A program made the position numbers and the translations under genes. DNA of 64,000 nucleotides. It comes from an uncultured Roseovarius sp. Lineage in GTDB: Bacteria; Pseudomonadota; Alphaproteobacteria; Rhodobacterales; Rhodobacteraceae. Under the pieces are notes generated by a model. The model was not told the origin of the DNA. It ran no database searches and saw nothing but the letters and a program-made list of their open reading frames with translations. Below, in pieces: positions 51,848 to 61,512 of the stretch; position 1 is the stretch's first letter; each line of letters starts with the position of its first letter. The stretch is from assembly GCA_947496175.1 (NCBI GenBank), contig CANMBU010000001.1, positions 992,001 through 1,056,000 on the forward strand, given 5' to 3'.

Positions 51848-53099
51848 ACTCTAGAAGAACAGCGGATACATCATCCTCAAATTCATCCTTCTTGGCATGG
51901 TTTGACAAATTCCAGATAAATGCCTCTAGAAAAGCCATGCCATGCAAGTTCTGCAAAGATGTCAGGCCTTTCTCGACACCTCCATGACCTAGCAGGGTGC
52001 CATCAGGTGATGCACATTCATCAACGCCGTCAGAATGAACAAACAGACGGTCGCCGGGTTCGAGTTTCACCTCAAATTCTTCGTAGGTGGCCCCGTCAAT
52101 TAAACCGACTGGCAATCCACCTGTACCCACTAGCTCAACACGTCCATTGGCGCGCTGAACAGAAGGATAAGGATGTCCTGCCTGAGACATGGTAACTATG
52201 CCACGACCCAAATCGACATGCGCCAGAAGCAAAGTGAAATAGTGTTCAGTCTCAATTTCATCCAAAAACATGCGGTTTAGATCCGCCACTGTCTCTGCGG
52301 GTGGCCGCGCCGAATAGGTTCCGTTTTTGTTAAGAACCAAAGCTACGTTTTGATCCAATGATGTCGCGGATAAGTAGCCCGCCAATCGCGCCGTCATCAA
52401 AGCCGAGCTGATCCCATGACCTGAAACATCGATTGAATAGAGGCCAAACTGATTTTCATCTATTGGAAAAACACCCACGAGATCGCCACCAACATGCCCA
52501 GAAGACTGCAGCAATAACGACACGCGCGCATTTCCAAAATCTCGGTAACGCTCGCTAACCAAGGATTGTTGAAGTTTTTTCGCCTCCAGAAGATCGCTAT
52601 CCAGAGAATCGTAAAGCTTTTGCAATTCACACAAAGTCGACTGCACAAGCCGGTTCTTCTCCGAAAGTTCCTTTTGCATGCCGACAATGCGATCCCCGGC
52701 CAGGATTCTCGCACGAAGTTCGGCGGCATTTACAGGCTTGGTCAGAAAATCATCCGCCCCTGCATCCAAGCCCAGCGCAATATCATCTTTCTCGCCTTTC
52801 GACGTCAAAAGGATGAAGTACCCATAACTTTCCCTGGGCAAATCCCTGAACTTTTGACAGAATGTGAGACCATTCATCTCGGGCATCATCCAGTCACTCA
52901 CAATCAGGTCCGGATCGACACGCTTGCAGATTTCAAGCGCCTCGGCACCCGATGCCGCCTCATAAACGTCAAGGCCCCATTTCGATAGCAACGCTGAAAC
53001 AATCCGCCTTTGCAGGCGGCTGTCATCCACAATGAGCACCGTTTGTATCGCCAAATTGGGTTCAGCGCCTGGCGCCAGCTGGGCAGTCTTACGCACCAC
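51822..53099 (-). CDS. Response regulator with PP2C (RsbU/SpoIIE-type) phosphatase output
   Basis: The 425-residue protein has a receiver domain (residues 18-138; acidic pair D25-D26, phospho-acceptor D69 in IVSDWMMPEMNG, K121 in LTKPVN), a coiled-coil linker (about 145-190) and a PP2C-type phosphatase (about 195-420; SSGHVGGDLVGVF, IDVSGHGISSALM, HSDGVDE and a final DDVSAVLLE). Such proteins dephosphorylate anti-sigma-factor antagonists or similar targets when the receiver is phosphorylated. No anti-sigma or antagonist gene is nearby. An HPt gene is divergent, 139 bases away, and is the likely phosphate donor. Confidence 0.92.
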   Translation of the reverse strand: MVRKTAQLAPGAEPNLAIQTVLIVDDSRLQRRIVSALLSKWGLDVYEAASGAEALEICKRVDPDLIVSDWMMPEMNGLTFCQKFRDLPRESYGYFILLTSKGEKDDIALGLDAGADDFLTKPVNAAELRARILAGDRIVGMQKELSEKNRLVQSTLCELQKLYDSLDSDLLEAKKLQQSLVSERYRDFGNARVSLLLQSSGHVGGDLVGVFPIDENQFGLYSIDVSGHGISSALMTARLAGYLSATSLDQNVALVLNKNGTYSARPPAETVADLNRMFLDEIETEHYFTLLLAHVDLGRGIVTMSQAGHPYPSVQRANGRVELVGTGGLPVGLIDGATYEEFEVKLEPGDRLFVHSDGVDECASPDGTLLGHGGVEKGLTSLQNLHGMAFLEAFIWNLSNHAKKDEFEDDVSAVLLEFTETAILA

Positions 53100-53238
53100 T
53101 TTTACCCCTCACACAACCTAGGGCAACCAACCACTTTCCCATTAAGATACTCTAAAATATAAAACTTTACCGGTTTTGATCCAGCGTTTCACCAAACTCT
53201 AACTTTTGATTGCCAGATCTAAAGACAAAGGAACCACT

Positions 53239-53565
53239 ATGATCGATTGGACCCGTGTAGCTCAGCTTCGTGAGGAAATCGGAGCAGAGGATTTTTCAGA
53301 AGTTATCGAGATTTTTCTGGAAGAAGTAGAAAGCGCGATAGCGCCACTACGCCAACCATGTGAGCCAAGCCAATTGGAGGCTGTTTTGCATTTCCTAAAG
53401 GGAAGCGCGCTTAATCTGGGGTTTGAGACATTTGCAGAGCTTTGCGCTGATGGTGAGTCCAAGGCCGCCCTAGGATATGTTGCAGAGATCGACCTCCATG
53501 CCATTTTAGAGAGCTACTCCAATTCAAAAGTTCTTTTCTTAGACGAGTTAGAACATCGCTTTTGA
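53239..53565 (+). CDS. Stand-alone histidine phosphotransfer (HPt) protein
   Basis: The 108-residue protein is a four-helix HPt domain with the phospho-acceptor H51 in LHFLKGSALNLGF, the classical HxLKGSxxNLG form. It passes phosphate between receiver domains in a relay. ATG at 53239 is used since AAAGGA precedes it; a longer frame lacks family support. It is divergent from the receiver-PP2C gene. No histidine kinase is in the window, so the input is elsewhere. Confidence 0.88.
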   Translation: MIDWTRVAQLREEIGAEDFSEVIEIFLEEVESAIAPLRQPCEPSQLEAVLHFLKGSALNLGFETFAELCADGESKAALGYVAEIDLHAILESYSNSKVLFLDELEHRF

Positions 53566-53664
53566 AGTGATGTTGCCCTGTCGTAAAGTATCCAGCGAGC
53601 CCTTCTCTTGCTCAGATATCGAAAACCCGATAATCGCCAATCCATTGGCACGAAAGGGAGTCTC

Positions 53665-54891
53665 ATGTCTGCGCCCAAAAAAGTTGTTCTCGCCTACTCG
53701 GGCGGCCTGGACACATCCATCATTTTGAAATGGCTTCAAACGGAATACGGATGTGAGATTGTAACTTTCACAGCTGACCTTGGCCAAGGTGAAGAGCTTG
53801 AACCAGCACGTCAAAAAGCCGAGCTTTTGGGTATCAAGCCAGAAAACATCTACATCGAAGACATCCGCGAAGAATTCGTCCGCGACTTCGTTTTCCCAAT
53901 GTTCCGCGCCAATGCCGTCTATGAGGGCTTGTATCTTTTGGGCACGTCTATAGCGCGACCCCTAATCTCAAAGCGTCTGGTGGAAATTGCCGCCGAAACC
54001 GGCGCAGATGCCGTCGCCCACGGCGCAACGGGCAAAGGCAATGATCAGGTTCGGTTCGAACTTGCCGCCTACGCTCTTAACCCAGACATCAAGGTTATCG
54101 CCCCCTGGCGTATTTGGGATCTGTCGAGCCGCACCAAACTCATCGACTTTGCTGAGCAAAACCAAATTCCGATTGCCAAGGACAAACGAGGCGAAGCGCC
54201 ATTTTCCGTCGATGCCAACCTGTTGCACACCTCCAGCGAAGGCAAGGTTCTCGAAGACCCTGCACAAATGGCACCCGACTATGTCTATCAGCGTACGGTT
54301 CATCCAGAGGATGCCCCCGATACGCCCGAGTACATTGAGGTCGGTTTCGAAAAGGGTGACGCGGTCAGCATCAATGATGAACACCTAAGCCCAGCGCAGC
54401 TTTTGACTCGCCTCAACGAATTGGGAGGTAAACACGGAGTAGGGCGCCTTGATCTGGTTGAAGGGCGTTTTGTCGGCATGAAAAGCCGCGGCATTTATGA
54501 AACGCCGGGGGGCACACTGCTCTTGGAGGCCCACCGCGGTATTGAACAGATCACACTCGACAGGGGTGCCGCGCATCTCAAAGACGAACTTATGCCGCGC
54601 TATGCCGAGCTGATATACAATGGGTTCTGGTTCAGCCCGGAGCGCGAAATGCTACAAGCCGCCATTGATCATTCACAGCAGCACGTGACCGGAACTGTTC
54701 GGCTGAAACTCTACAAAGGATCTGTTCGAACAGTTGGACGTTGGTCTGATCACTCGCTCTATTCCGAGGCACATGTCACCTTTGAAGAAGACGCGGGCGC
54801 CTATGATCAAAAAGACGCGGCAGGGTTCATTCAACTAAACGCGCTTCGTCTGAAACTCCTGGCCGCTCGGGATCGTCGTCTGAAAAACTAG
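53665..54891 (+). CDS. argG: Argininosuccinate synthase
   Basis: The 408-residue enzyme joins citrulline and aspartate with ATP in arginine synthesis. The P-loop-like AYSGGLDTS is at residues 10-18, and [13 protein letters not shown] and [14 protein letters not shown] are family marks. ATG at 53665 follows GGGAG; a 19-codon in-frame extension upstream is not conserved. Its 3' end overlaps the convergent Tat-signal gene by 65 bases, an unusual length for this window. Confidence 0.96.
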   Translation: MSAPKKVVLAYSGGLDTSIILKWLQTEYGCEIVTFTADLGQGEELEPARQKAELLGIKPENIYIEDIREEFVRDFVFPMFRANAVYEGLYLLGTSIARPLISKRLVEIAAETGADAVAHGATGKGNDQVRFELAAYALNPDIKVIAPWRIWDLSSRTKLIDFAEQNQIPIAKDKRGEAPFSVDANLLHTSSEGKVLEDPAQMAPDYVYQRTVHPEDAPDTPEYIEVGFEKGDAVSINDEHLSPAQLLTRLNELGGKHGVGRLDLVEGRFVGMKSRGIYETPGGTLLLEAHRGIEQITLDRGAAHLKDELMPRYAELIYNGFWFSPEREMLQAAIDHSQQHVTGTVRLKLYKGSVRTVGRWSDHSLYSEAHVTFEEDAGAYDQKDAAGFIQLNALRLKLLAARDRRLKN

Positions 54892-55357
54892 TCGAAGCTT
54901 CTTCTACATCGGTCGAGTTTTCATCCACGTCCGGTTCATTAGGGTCGGTGTCTTTAACGTGTTCAATCGCATCCTTCGCGACTTTCTTGGCCTTCGCAGT
55001 CAACTCATCCAATCGACCCTTGACCACATAACCACCGCCAGGGCTGTACTCGACAACTTCTGGCACGACCCGTTGCAAAGATTTGGTAAGGGTTGCGACA
55101 CCATTTGCATTGGGTGCGTCCACAACACCATTGCGAACCATCTGATCAATGAACCGATTGGCAGTGGACGGACGAACCTTGAACATATCAACGATCATGT
55201 CCGCAGTCACATTTATACGGTTATGTGCCAAAGCCACAGCAAAGATGTATTTGCTTCTCCGTGCGGGCGCTATCGCAGCTGCCGAAGCAACAGATGAAGG
55301 AACAGCCGCGGCCAGACCGGAGCCAAGAACGAGTTTTCCAAAGCCTCTTCTATTCAT
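54827..55357 (-). CDS. Tat-signal protein with winged-helix-like domain
   Basis: I do not know this protein's function. The 176-residue product opens with a twin-arginine signal ([20 protein letters not shown]) up to about residue 28. Residues 43-90 ([20 protein letters not shown], then [20 protein letters not shown]) resemble the winged-helix gamma domain of FtsK. The rest holds a basic helix ([18 protein letters not shown]) and an acidic tail. Its last 65 coding bases lie on the opposite strand of argG. A DNA-binding-like fold behind an export signal is contradictory; one of the two readings may be wrong. Confidence 0.6.
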   Translation of the reverse strand: MNRRGFGKLVLGSGLAAAVPSSVASAAAIAPARRSKYIFAVALAHNRINVTADMIVDMFKVRPSTANRFIDQMVRNGVVDAPNANGVATLTKSLQRVVPEVVEYSPGGGYVVKGRLDELTAKAKKVAKDAIEHVKDTDPNEPDVDENSTDVEEASTSFSDDDPERPGVSDEARLVE

Positions 55358-55414
55358 GCGCTAGAAATGGGAACGTGCAGAATTCAATAAACGGGGAAAA
55401 AGACACATCGCGTG

Positions 55415-56137
55415 TCAATTCCTACTAATTTTGTGGCTTTGAAGCTCTTCATAGGCTGGCATCACCTGATCCACGAGAGCCTGCGCGGCATCAGATAGTT
55501 GAGGTACCGCACCTTCAGCCTTCGCGAAACCCGTTGAGGCATGAACTGCGCCATACCAATGCTTCGCCCAGACACCATCAGCTGGATGGCCCCCTGATTT
55601 CCAGCTCAGCATCGCAGGATCCCAGGACAATCCAAGACCGCGGCACAAACAGCGAAGCATCGTTTCGGGATCACGCCGAATATCCGTGCTATCAACAACC
55701 AAAGGCTGCTCGCCCAAATCAGAAACTTGGCGAAACAACTCAAGCTGCTGAGCAAATCCCAAGTCATCCACAGTTGGGTTTTCATACTTAGCAGAGAAGC
55801 TTGCCACCACACGCGCGGGGTGCCGGATGAGAAAAACGTTTCTCATAGACCTCATCCATCCGCGCGGCATCTCGTCGATCATGTGCTGTGTCATATGTTT
55901 TTGATAAAATACCGACCGGTCATCAGGTATCGGACCCAACAGGGTGTCCACCACAGTTTTCGGGTCAGCGGGCTGTGATACCAGAATCTCGTCCGCCATA
56001 GGATGCTTCAAACCTGTCGCTTTAAGATATGCAGCATAGAACGGCTCGTCGATCACGGACGTGTCCGATCTCGACGCAAAAGAATACATCATCGCGGTCG
56101 AAAGATTGCGCGGTCCAGACCACATCGCAATCCGCAT
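55415..56137 (-). CDS. Sulfotransferase-like P-loop protein coupled to aminotransferase
   Basis: The 240-residue protein begins MRIAMWSGPRNLSTAMMYSF, which matches the 5'-phosphosulfate loop of sulfotransferases in form, and has VFLIRHPARVVASFSAKYE as the 3'-phosphate motif. The start overlaps the aminotransferase stop by one base (TGATG), so both are made together. I recall plant proteins named branched-chain aminotransferase-like 1 and 2 in which such a domain is fused to an aminotransferase. PAPS use is likely by motif; the acceptor is unknown. Confidence 0.8.
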   Translation of the reverse strand: MRIAMWSGPRNLSTAMMYSFASRSDTSVIDEPFYAAYLKATGLKHPMADEILVSQPADPKTVVDTLLGPIPDDRSVFYQKHMTQHMIDEMPRGWMRSMRNVFLIRHPARVVASFSAKYENPTVDDLGFAQQLELFRQVSDLGEQPLVVDSTDIRRDPETMLRCLCRGLGLSWDPAMLSWKSGGHPADGVWAKHWYGAVHASTGFAKAEGAVPQLSDAAQALVDQVMPAYEELQSHKISRN

Positions 56138-57045
56138 CAGGCCGTAACCCTGGCAATCAACTCCTTGTAGAGTGTCTGAATCTTTTGAGTGACCGGCCCC
56201 AATTTACCATCACCTATCATTCGCCCATCGATTTGCCCAACGGGTGTTTGCGCTCCGAATGTACCCGTAAGGAAAGCCTCATCTGCACTGTAGGTTTCAA
56301 CCAGAGAGTAGTTCTTTTCGAAAACCGGAATGCCATTGGAACGGCACAGCTCAATAACCTTGGCGCGCGTAATCCCGTTCATGCAGTAGTCACCCGTCGA
56401 GGTCCAAACTTCGCCTTTTCGCACAATGAAAAAGTTGCACGCGTTCGTCGTGTTCACAAACCCGTTCGCATCCAGCATCAACCCTTCGTCTGCGCCAGCT
56501 TTCTCAGCCGCGATACAGGCCAAAACACAGTTCAATTTGGAATGTGAATTCAGTTTGGGGTCTTGGGTCATCGGTAAACCACGAATATGCGGCACCGTTG
56601 CAAGCGTGATAGGCCGTGGGAGCTTGGGTGTGGAATGCTCCATGATGATTGCGATAGTAGGCCCCTGTTGAGACAAGGAAGGGTGTTGAAAGGGACGTGT
56701 TTTCACACCCCGGGTCACCATCAAGCGTGCATGGGCATCCGTCACCATGTTGTTGGCATTCTGCGTCTCAACAAGCGCTTGAAATACATCGGCACGGCTC
56801 ATACCAATATTGAGATCAATTGCCTTGGCAGCCTCAAAAAGCCGATCAAGATGTTCCTCAGCAAACGCCCAAACGCCATTGTAGAGCCGCAGACCTTCCC
56901 AAACGCCGTCACCCAGCATGAAACCACTGTCATAGACGCTCACCAGCGCTTCTGACTTTGGGACAACCTTACCGTTCAACCAAATCAGAATAGATTCATT
57001 TCGTACGTCTTCTGCCGCCTGATGGGTCGTGACTTGATCGCTCAT
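56137..57045 (-). CDS. Fold-type IV (BCAT/D-amino acid) aminotransferase
   Basis: The 302-residue PLP enzyme belongs to class IV (branched-chain, D-amino acid and aminodeoxychorismate lyase group). LNSHSKLNCVLACIAAEKAG carries the PLP lysine, and NGFVNTTNACNFFIVRKGEV is the family cofactor-phosphate region. Substrate choice within class IV cannot be read safely. ATG at 57045 follows GAGGTGCCG; a longer frame upstream is rejected. It is the first gene of a two-gene unit with the sulfotransferase-like gene. The region upstream holds a strong inverted repeat at 57132-57151. Confidence 0.88.
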   Translation of the reverse strand: MSDQVTTHQAAEDVRNESILIWLNGKVVPKSEALVSVYDSGFMLGDGVWEGLRLYNGVWAFAEEHLDRLFEAAKAIDLNIGMSRADVFQALVETQNANNMVTDAHARLMVTRGVKTRPFQHPSLSQQGPTIAIIMEHSTPKLPRPITLATVPHIRGLPMTQDPKLNSHSKLNCVLACIAAEKAGADEGLMLDANGFVNTTNACNFFIVRKGEVWTSTGDYCMNGITRAKVIELCRSNGIPVFEKNYSLVETYSADEAFLTGTFGAQTPVGQIDGRMIGDGKLGPVTQKIQTLYKELIARVTA

Positions 57046-57131
57046 CGGCACCTCAAATGTTACGAAAGACCAGAATTTTTGTTTCAAAAGGAACGCTAAA
57101 GCCCCCAAATCTGGCTGCCAAGCGTAAAATC

Positions 57132-57151
57132 AGGTCACCGGTGCGTGACCT
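57132..57151. promoter_or_regulatory. Inverted repeat between aminotransferase and msrA genes
   Basis: AGGTCAC-CGGTGC-GTGACCT is a perfect seven-base inverted repeat with a six-base centre, located between divergent starts (57045 and 57219). It could be an operator for either gene or an RNA hairpin in the aminotransferase leader, where GATTTTACG follows on that strand. Confidence 0.4.
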
Positions 57152-57218
57152 CACAGGCTGGTGAGTTGGGTTTCGATGCTGACCGGAGCAATATTGGTCC
57201 AACCGAGGAGGTTTGGAC

Positions 57219-57881
57219 ATGAAACATCTGAGCAATATCAAAGCAACGGCACTCGCGATCCTAATTGGAATCGCCTTCACGCTGAATACAGGTCAGGCGC
57301 GCGCTGCGGGTACTGAAGTTCTCACAGTGGCAGGTGGATGCTTCTGGTGCGTCGAAGCTGATTTTGAGTCTGTAGCAGGTGTGAAAGAGGTCATCTCCGG
57401 CTTTACGGGCGGAACAGTTGCAAACCCGACCTACAAACAAGTCACCCGAGGTGGTACAGGCCACTATGAGGCGGTTCAGATACTCTTTGATCCCAACAAA
57501 GTGTCTCGCGAAGCGCTATTAGCTAAGTTCCTGCGATCAGTTGACCCAACAGACGCTGGTGGTCAATTTTGTGACAGAGGTGACAGCTACAGGACGGCAA
57601 TATTTGTCGCAGATTCTGGCGAAAAAAGCGCAGCGAATAAGGCCATTGCGACCGCACAAGCAGAGCTGGGAAAGAAAATCGTGACACCTGTTCTTGGGAT
57701 ATCCAAATTTTATCCAGCTGATGCCTCGCACCAAGACTATTACAAAGGGTCCAAAATCATTTTGACTCGGTTCGGACCTAAAAAACAATCCAAGGCCTAC
57801 AAAGCATATCGCCAGGCCTGTGGACGAGACGCACGTGTAAAGCAACTTTGGGGTAACAAGGCCGCGTTTGCTGGCTCCTAA
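57219..57881 (+). CDS. msrA: Exported methionine sulfoxide reductase A
   Basis: The 220-residue protein is MsrA with the active site GGCFWC (C41 nucleophile, C44). It reduces the S form of methionine sulfoxide. Unlike the common cytosolic form it begins with a signal peptide (ALAILIGIAFTLNTGQARAA, cleavage near residue 30), so it likely repairs periplasmic proteins. ATG at 57219 follows GAGGAGG. A further cysteine lies near the end (QACGRD). How it is reduced in the periplasm is unknown. The stop overlaps the ribokinase stop by four bases. Confidence 0.92.
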   Translation: MKHLSNIKATALAILIGIAFTLNTGQARAAGTEVLTVAGGCFWCVEADFESVAGVKEVISGFTGGTVANPTYKQVTRGGTGHYEAVQILFDPNKVSREALLAKFLRSVDPTDAGGQFCDRGDSYRTAIFVADSGEKSAANKAIATAQAELGKKIVTPVLGISKFYPADASHQDYYKGSKIILTRFGPKKQSKAYKAYRQACGRDARVKQLWGNKAAFAGS

Positions 57882-58744
57882 CCAAAGAACTTCTCAACGT
57901 CCAATGCAAAGGGGATGGCATCAGCTGTCCCCTTTTTCATGACCATAACCGCCGCAGCTGCATGCGCTCCAAGAACAGCTTCTTCAATACTGCTGCCGCG
58001 ATCAAGATGGGCGAGAAAGTACCCAGTAAACGTATCGCCTGCACCCGTTGTATCCACAGGGTTCACCGGAAAGGCAGGAACGTGTTTTTCGCCCAGCTCC
58101 TTGGAATAAAGCACGCAACCATCCGACCCCTTAGTGACAATGACGACGTCAACGCCCAGCGCTTCCGGCCTGTTATCTGTCTGCTCGCGAAGCTGCGCCA
58201 TCTCCAGTTCATTCAAGATAAGAATGTGAATATATGGAAGAACTTCCTTCAACGCATTTACATCAAATGGTGCAGCCGCGTAGGCCACCTTCATCCCCGA
58301 TCCATGTCCCAGTTCCGCAGCAAATGCCTGTAGATTGGTTTCATTTTGCAAGAGCAAAACATCCCCAGGCCGAGCATTCAGCAACGCAGCAGCGATCCGA
58401 TCCTTGTCCTGCAATGAGTTGGCACCCTGGTGTATGACGATCAAGTTCTCTCCATCATCATCGCGAAGGATAACTGCGTGCCCGGTCGGTGCTTGAAGCG
58501 AGTGAACATTTGAAACATCAACACTCGCTCGTTTTAAGTAATCAAGCGCCCAGATACCATCTTCGCCCACACTTCCAATGTGGTGAACCTCGCCGCCTGC
58601 TCGCGCAACCGCAACTGACATGTTTGCGCCTTTGCCACCCAGGCCCATGCCGAATTCCTTGGTTGCAAGTGTTTCACCAGCAACTGGCAATCTCGGCACC
58701 GAATAAAAGTAGTCAAGATTGATCGATCCGAGATTGTAGATCAT
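57878..58744 (-). CDS. rbsK: Ribokinase-type sugar kinase (PfkB family)
   Basis: The 288-residue protein has the PfkB motifs: [18 protein letters not shown] near 34-51 and [20 protein letters not shown] near 230-249 with the catalytic Asp in GAGD. The sequence is closest to ribokinase, but no ribose transporter or regulator adjoins, so the sugar is unproven. ATG at 58744 follows GGAGATGC; a longer frame would cross the divergent mutS region. It is divergent from mutS and converges on msrA. Confidence 0.85.
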   Translation of the reverse strand: MIYNLGSINLDYFYSVPRLPVAGETLATKEFGMGLGGKGANMSVAVARAGGEVHHIGSVGEDGIWALDYLKRASVDVSNVHSLQAPTGHAVILRDDDGENLIVIHQGANSLQDKDRIAAALLNARPGDVLLLQNETNLQAFAAELGHGSGMKVAYAAAPFDVNALKEVLPYIHILILNELEMAQLREQTDNRPEALGVDVVIVTKGSDGCVLYSKELGEKHVPAFPVNPVDTTGAGDTFTGYFLAHLDRGSSIEEAVLGAHAAAAVMVMKKGTADAIPFALDVEKFFG

Positions 58745-58870
58745 GCTGCATCTCCATCTTTGCAAATAAAGTTGTTTGTTTGCGAGCGCATTATAACCAT
58801 CCAAGTTGTTTGTGCTTTCACGCCCTCCTTTGCGTTTGTAAACTCAGTCCAGCGAGGACAGGGGGACAGC

Positions 58871-61510
58871 GTGACATCCGCAACATCAGCCATAACGCCG
58901 ATGATGGCACAATACCTCGATCTCAAAGCTCAGTATCAAAACGCTTTGCTGTTCTATCGCATGGGTGATTTTTACGAACTGTTCTTTCAAGATGCTGTCG
59001 CCGCCAGCGAAGCGTTGGACATCGCGTTGACAAAGAGAGGAAAGCACCTGGGTGAAGACATCCCGATGTGTGGTGTTCCAGTACATTCAGCAGAAGGATA
59101 TTTGCTCAACCTGATCCGGAAGGGATTCCGCGTTGCTGTTTGCGAACAGATGGAAGACCCGTCCGAAGCCAAGAAGCGTGGTTCGAAAGCAGTGGTCAGG
59201 CGCGATGTAGTTCGGCTTGTAACACCCGGAACCCTGACTGAAGAAACCTTGCTTGACGCACGGCACCACAATTTCCTGGCCGCGTTTTCCGAAGTGCGCG
59301 GTGAATGTGCTCTGGCCTGGAGTGATATTTCCACCGGTGCATTGCATGTCGTGTCCCTAGAAGAAGAACGATTGGGACCCGAGTTAGCCCGACTAAGGCC
59401 CAGCGAGCTCATTCTTACTGATGAATATGATCCGAATTTATCTGAGTTAGTCTCTGATTTTGACATATCAATCACACCTCTCGCACGCGCCGCTTTTGAC
59501 AGCACCAGTGCGCAAAAGCGCTTGTGTGATTTGTTCGGGGTCTCAACGCTGGACGCCTTTGGCCAGTTTAATCGCGCTGAGTTGTCCGCCATGGGCGCAC
59601 TCATTGAGTATGTTGAGATGACCCAAAAGGGTAAACTGCCACTCATACGTCCTCCAGTTCAGGAAACAACCGCACAGGTTATGCAAATTGACGCCGCAAC
59701 GCGTCGAAACCTTGAACTGACACGTGCCATGAGCGGTGGAAAGAGTGGCTCTCTGCTGGCTGTTTTGGATCGCACGGTAACAGCAGGCGGCGGACGTCTC
59801 TTGGAACGTAGGCTGTCTAGCCCTAGCCGCGATCTCACAAAGATTGAACGCCGGTTGGATGCTGTCAGTTTTATGACTGAAAACAATCGTATCGCGGCGG
59901 ATTTGCGCGACTTGCTGCGGAAAGTGCCCGACTTGGATCGCGCCATGTCTAGATTGAGTCTGGACCGAGGAGGTCCAAGGGATTTGGCCGCCATACGAAA
60001 TGGCCTCTCCCAAGCGGCCGATATTGCAACTCGGCTGCACGAAGATGATCTTCCCGCGCTGTTGAGTGACGCTTGTTCACGCTTAACAGGACATGAATCC
60101 CTAGTAGAACTGCTCGAAAACGCACTGGTTTCCGAACCACCTCTGATGGTGCGGGACGGTGGATTTATTTCTGCTGGATATGACGCTGAACTGGATGAAG
60201 TACGGCAACTGCGCGACGAAGGCAGAGGTGTCATCGCAGCAATGCAATCGGAATATGCCGAACTGACCGGCATTCAGAGCCTGAAGATCAAGCACAACAA
60301 TGTTCTTGGATATTTTGTTGAGGTCACTGCAACGCATGCTGACAAAATGCTTTCAGATCCACTGAATGAGACTTTCAAACACCGACAAACCACTGCCAAT
60401 CAAATCCGCTTCACAACAATTCCACTGAGCGAAATGGAAACGCGAATCCTCAATGCAGGGGGCAGGGCAATTGAAATCGAAAAGCGTCTCTATCAATACC
60501 TGAAAACCGAAATTCTGAAGAGCGCAGCGACAATCTCTGAAACTGCAAGAGCACTTGCCGAATTCGATTTGGCGACCGCTTTTGCCGATATCGCAAGAAG
60601 CGAAAACTGGTGTCGGCCGAAAATCGACGACGGCCGAACCCTTAGCATTGAAGATGGCCGGCACCCAGTTGTGGAACATGCCATTCGCCGTGAAGGCGGC
60701 AATGTCTTTGTCGCAAATTCCTGCACCCTGGATAATGCGCACGACATCTGGCTGCTGACTGGTCCAAACATGGCCGGTAAATCGACGTTTCTTAGACAAA
60801 ACGCGCTTATTGCTGTTCTTGCACAAATCGGATCTTTTGTTCCGGCCTCATCCGCACATATCGGGCTGGTGAGTAAACTCTTCAGTCGCGTCGGTGCATC
60901 CGATGACCTTGCCAGAGGGCGCTCAACCTTCATGGTTGAGATGATCGAAACGGCAACGATCCTCAATCAAGCCGATGAAAACGCCTTGGTCATCCTAGAT
61001 GAAATTGGACGCGGAACGGCTACATATGATGGGCTTAGCATCGCATGGGCGACGCTCGAACATCTTCACGAAGTCAACCGATGCCGGACGCTTTTTGCTA
61101 CGCACTACCACGAACTCACGCATCTCAAAGCGAAATTGAATCGCCTGGATAATGCGACCGTCGCAGTCAAGGAACACGAGGGGGACGTCGTGTTTTTGCA
61201 TGAAGTACGTAAGGGTGCCGCAGATCGAAGCTATGGAGTTCAGGTCGCAAAACTGGCCGGTTTACCAGGTTCCGTGATTGAGCGCGCGCGCAAGATACTC
61301 GAAACTTTGGAAAAGGGTGAAAGGGAAGGCGGCGGCAAGCGTGACATGATCATTGACGATCTGCCACTTTTCTCGTCTGCACCGTCCCCTGCACCGCCCA
61401 TGTCAAAAGTATCAGAGCTAGACACGCGCATGAAGGATATCTTGCCTGATGAACTATCTCCGAAAGAGGCGTTGGACCTCATTTATGAACTCAAGTCTCT
61501 AACCGAGTGA
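58871..61510 (+). CDS. mutS: DNA mismatch repair protein MutS
   Basis: The 879-residue protein binds base mismatches and starts repair. The mismatch-reading FYRMGDFYE motif lies near residue 32, domains II to IV follow, and the ATPase has GPNMAGKST from residue 631 with the later LILDEIGRG-type Walker B (here [15 protein letters not shown]). GTG at 58871 is used, preceded by GGGGGACAGC; a 37-codon in-frame extension upstream is not conserved, and two later ATGs are possible. Two bases separate its stop from the convergent TPM gene. mutL is not in the window. Confidence 0.96.
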   Translation: MTSATSAITPMMAQYLDLKAQYQNALLFYRMGDFYELFFQDAVAASEALDIALTKRGKHLGEDIPMCGVPVHSAEGYLLNLIRKGFRVAVCEQMEDPSEAKKRGSKAVVRRDVVRLVTPGTLTEETLLDARHHNFLAAFSEVRGECALAWSDISTGALHVVSLEEERLGPELARLRPSELILTDEYDPNLSELVSDFDISITPLARAAFDSTSAQKRLCDLFGVSTLDAFGQFNRAELSAMGALIEYVEMTQKGKLPLIRPPVQETTAQVMQIDAATRRNLELTRAMSGGKSGSLLAVLDRTVTAGGGRLLERRLSSPSRDLTKIERRLDAVSFMTENNRIAADLRDLLRKVPDLDRAMSRLSLDRGGPRDLAAIRNGLSQAADIATRLHEDDLPALLSDACSRLTGHESLVELLENALVSEPPLMVRDGGFISAGYDAELDEVRQLRDEGRGVIAAMQSEYAELTGIQSLKIKHNNVLGYFVEVTATHADKMLSDPLNETFKHRQTTANQIRFTTIPLSEMETRILNAGGRAIEIEKRLYQYLKTEILKSAATISETARALAEFDLATAFADIARSENWCRPKIDDGRTLSIEDGRHPVVEHAIRREGGNVFVANSCTLDNAHDIWLLTGPNMAGKSTFLRQNALIAVLAQIGSFVPASSAHIGLVSKLFSRVGASDDLARGRSTFMVEMIETATILNQADENALVILDEIGRGTATYDGLSIAWATLEHLHEVNRCRTLFATHYHELTHLKAKLNRLDNATVAVKEHEGDVVFLHEVRKGAADRSYGVQVAKLAGLPGSVIERARKILETLEKGEREGGGKRDMIIDDLPLFSSAPSPAPPMSKVSELDTRMKDILPDELSPKEALDLIYELKSLTE

Positions 61511-61512
61511 GT

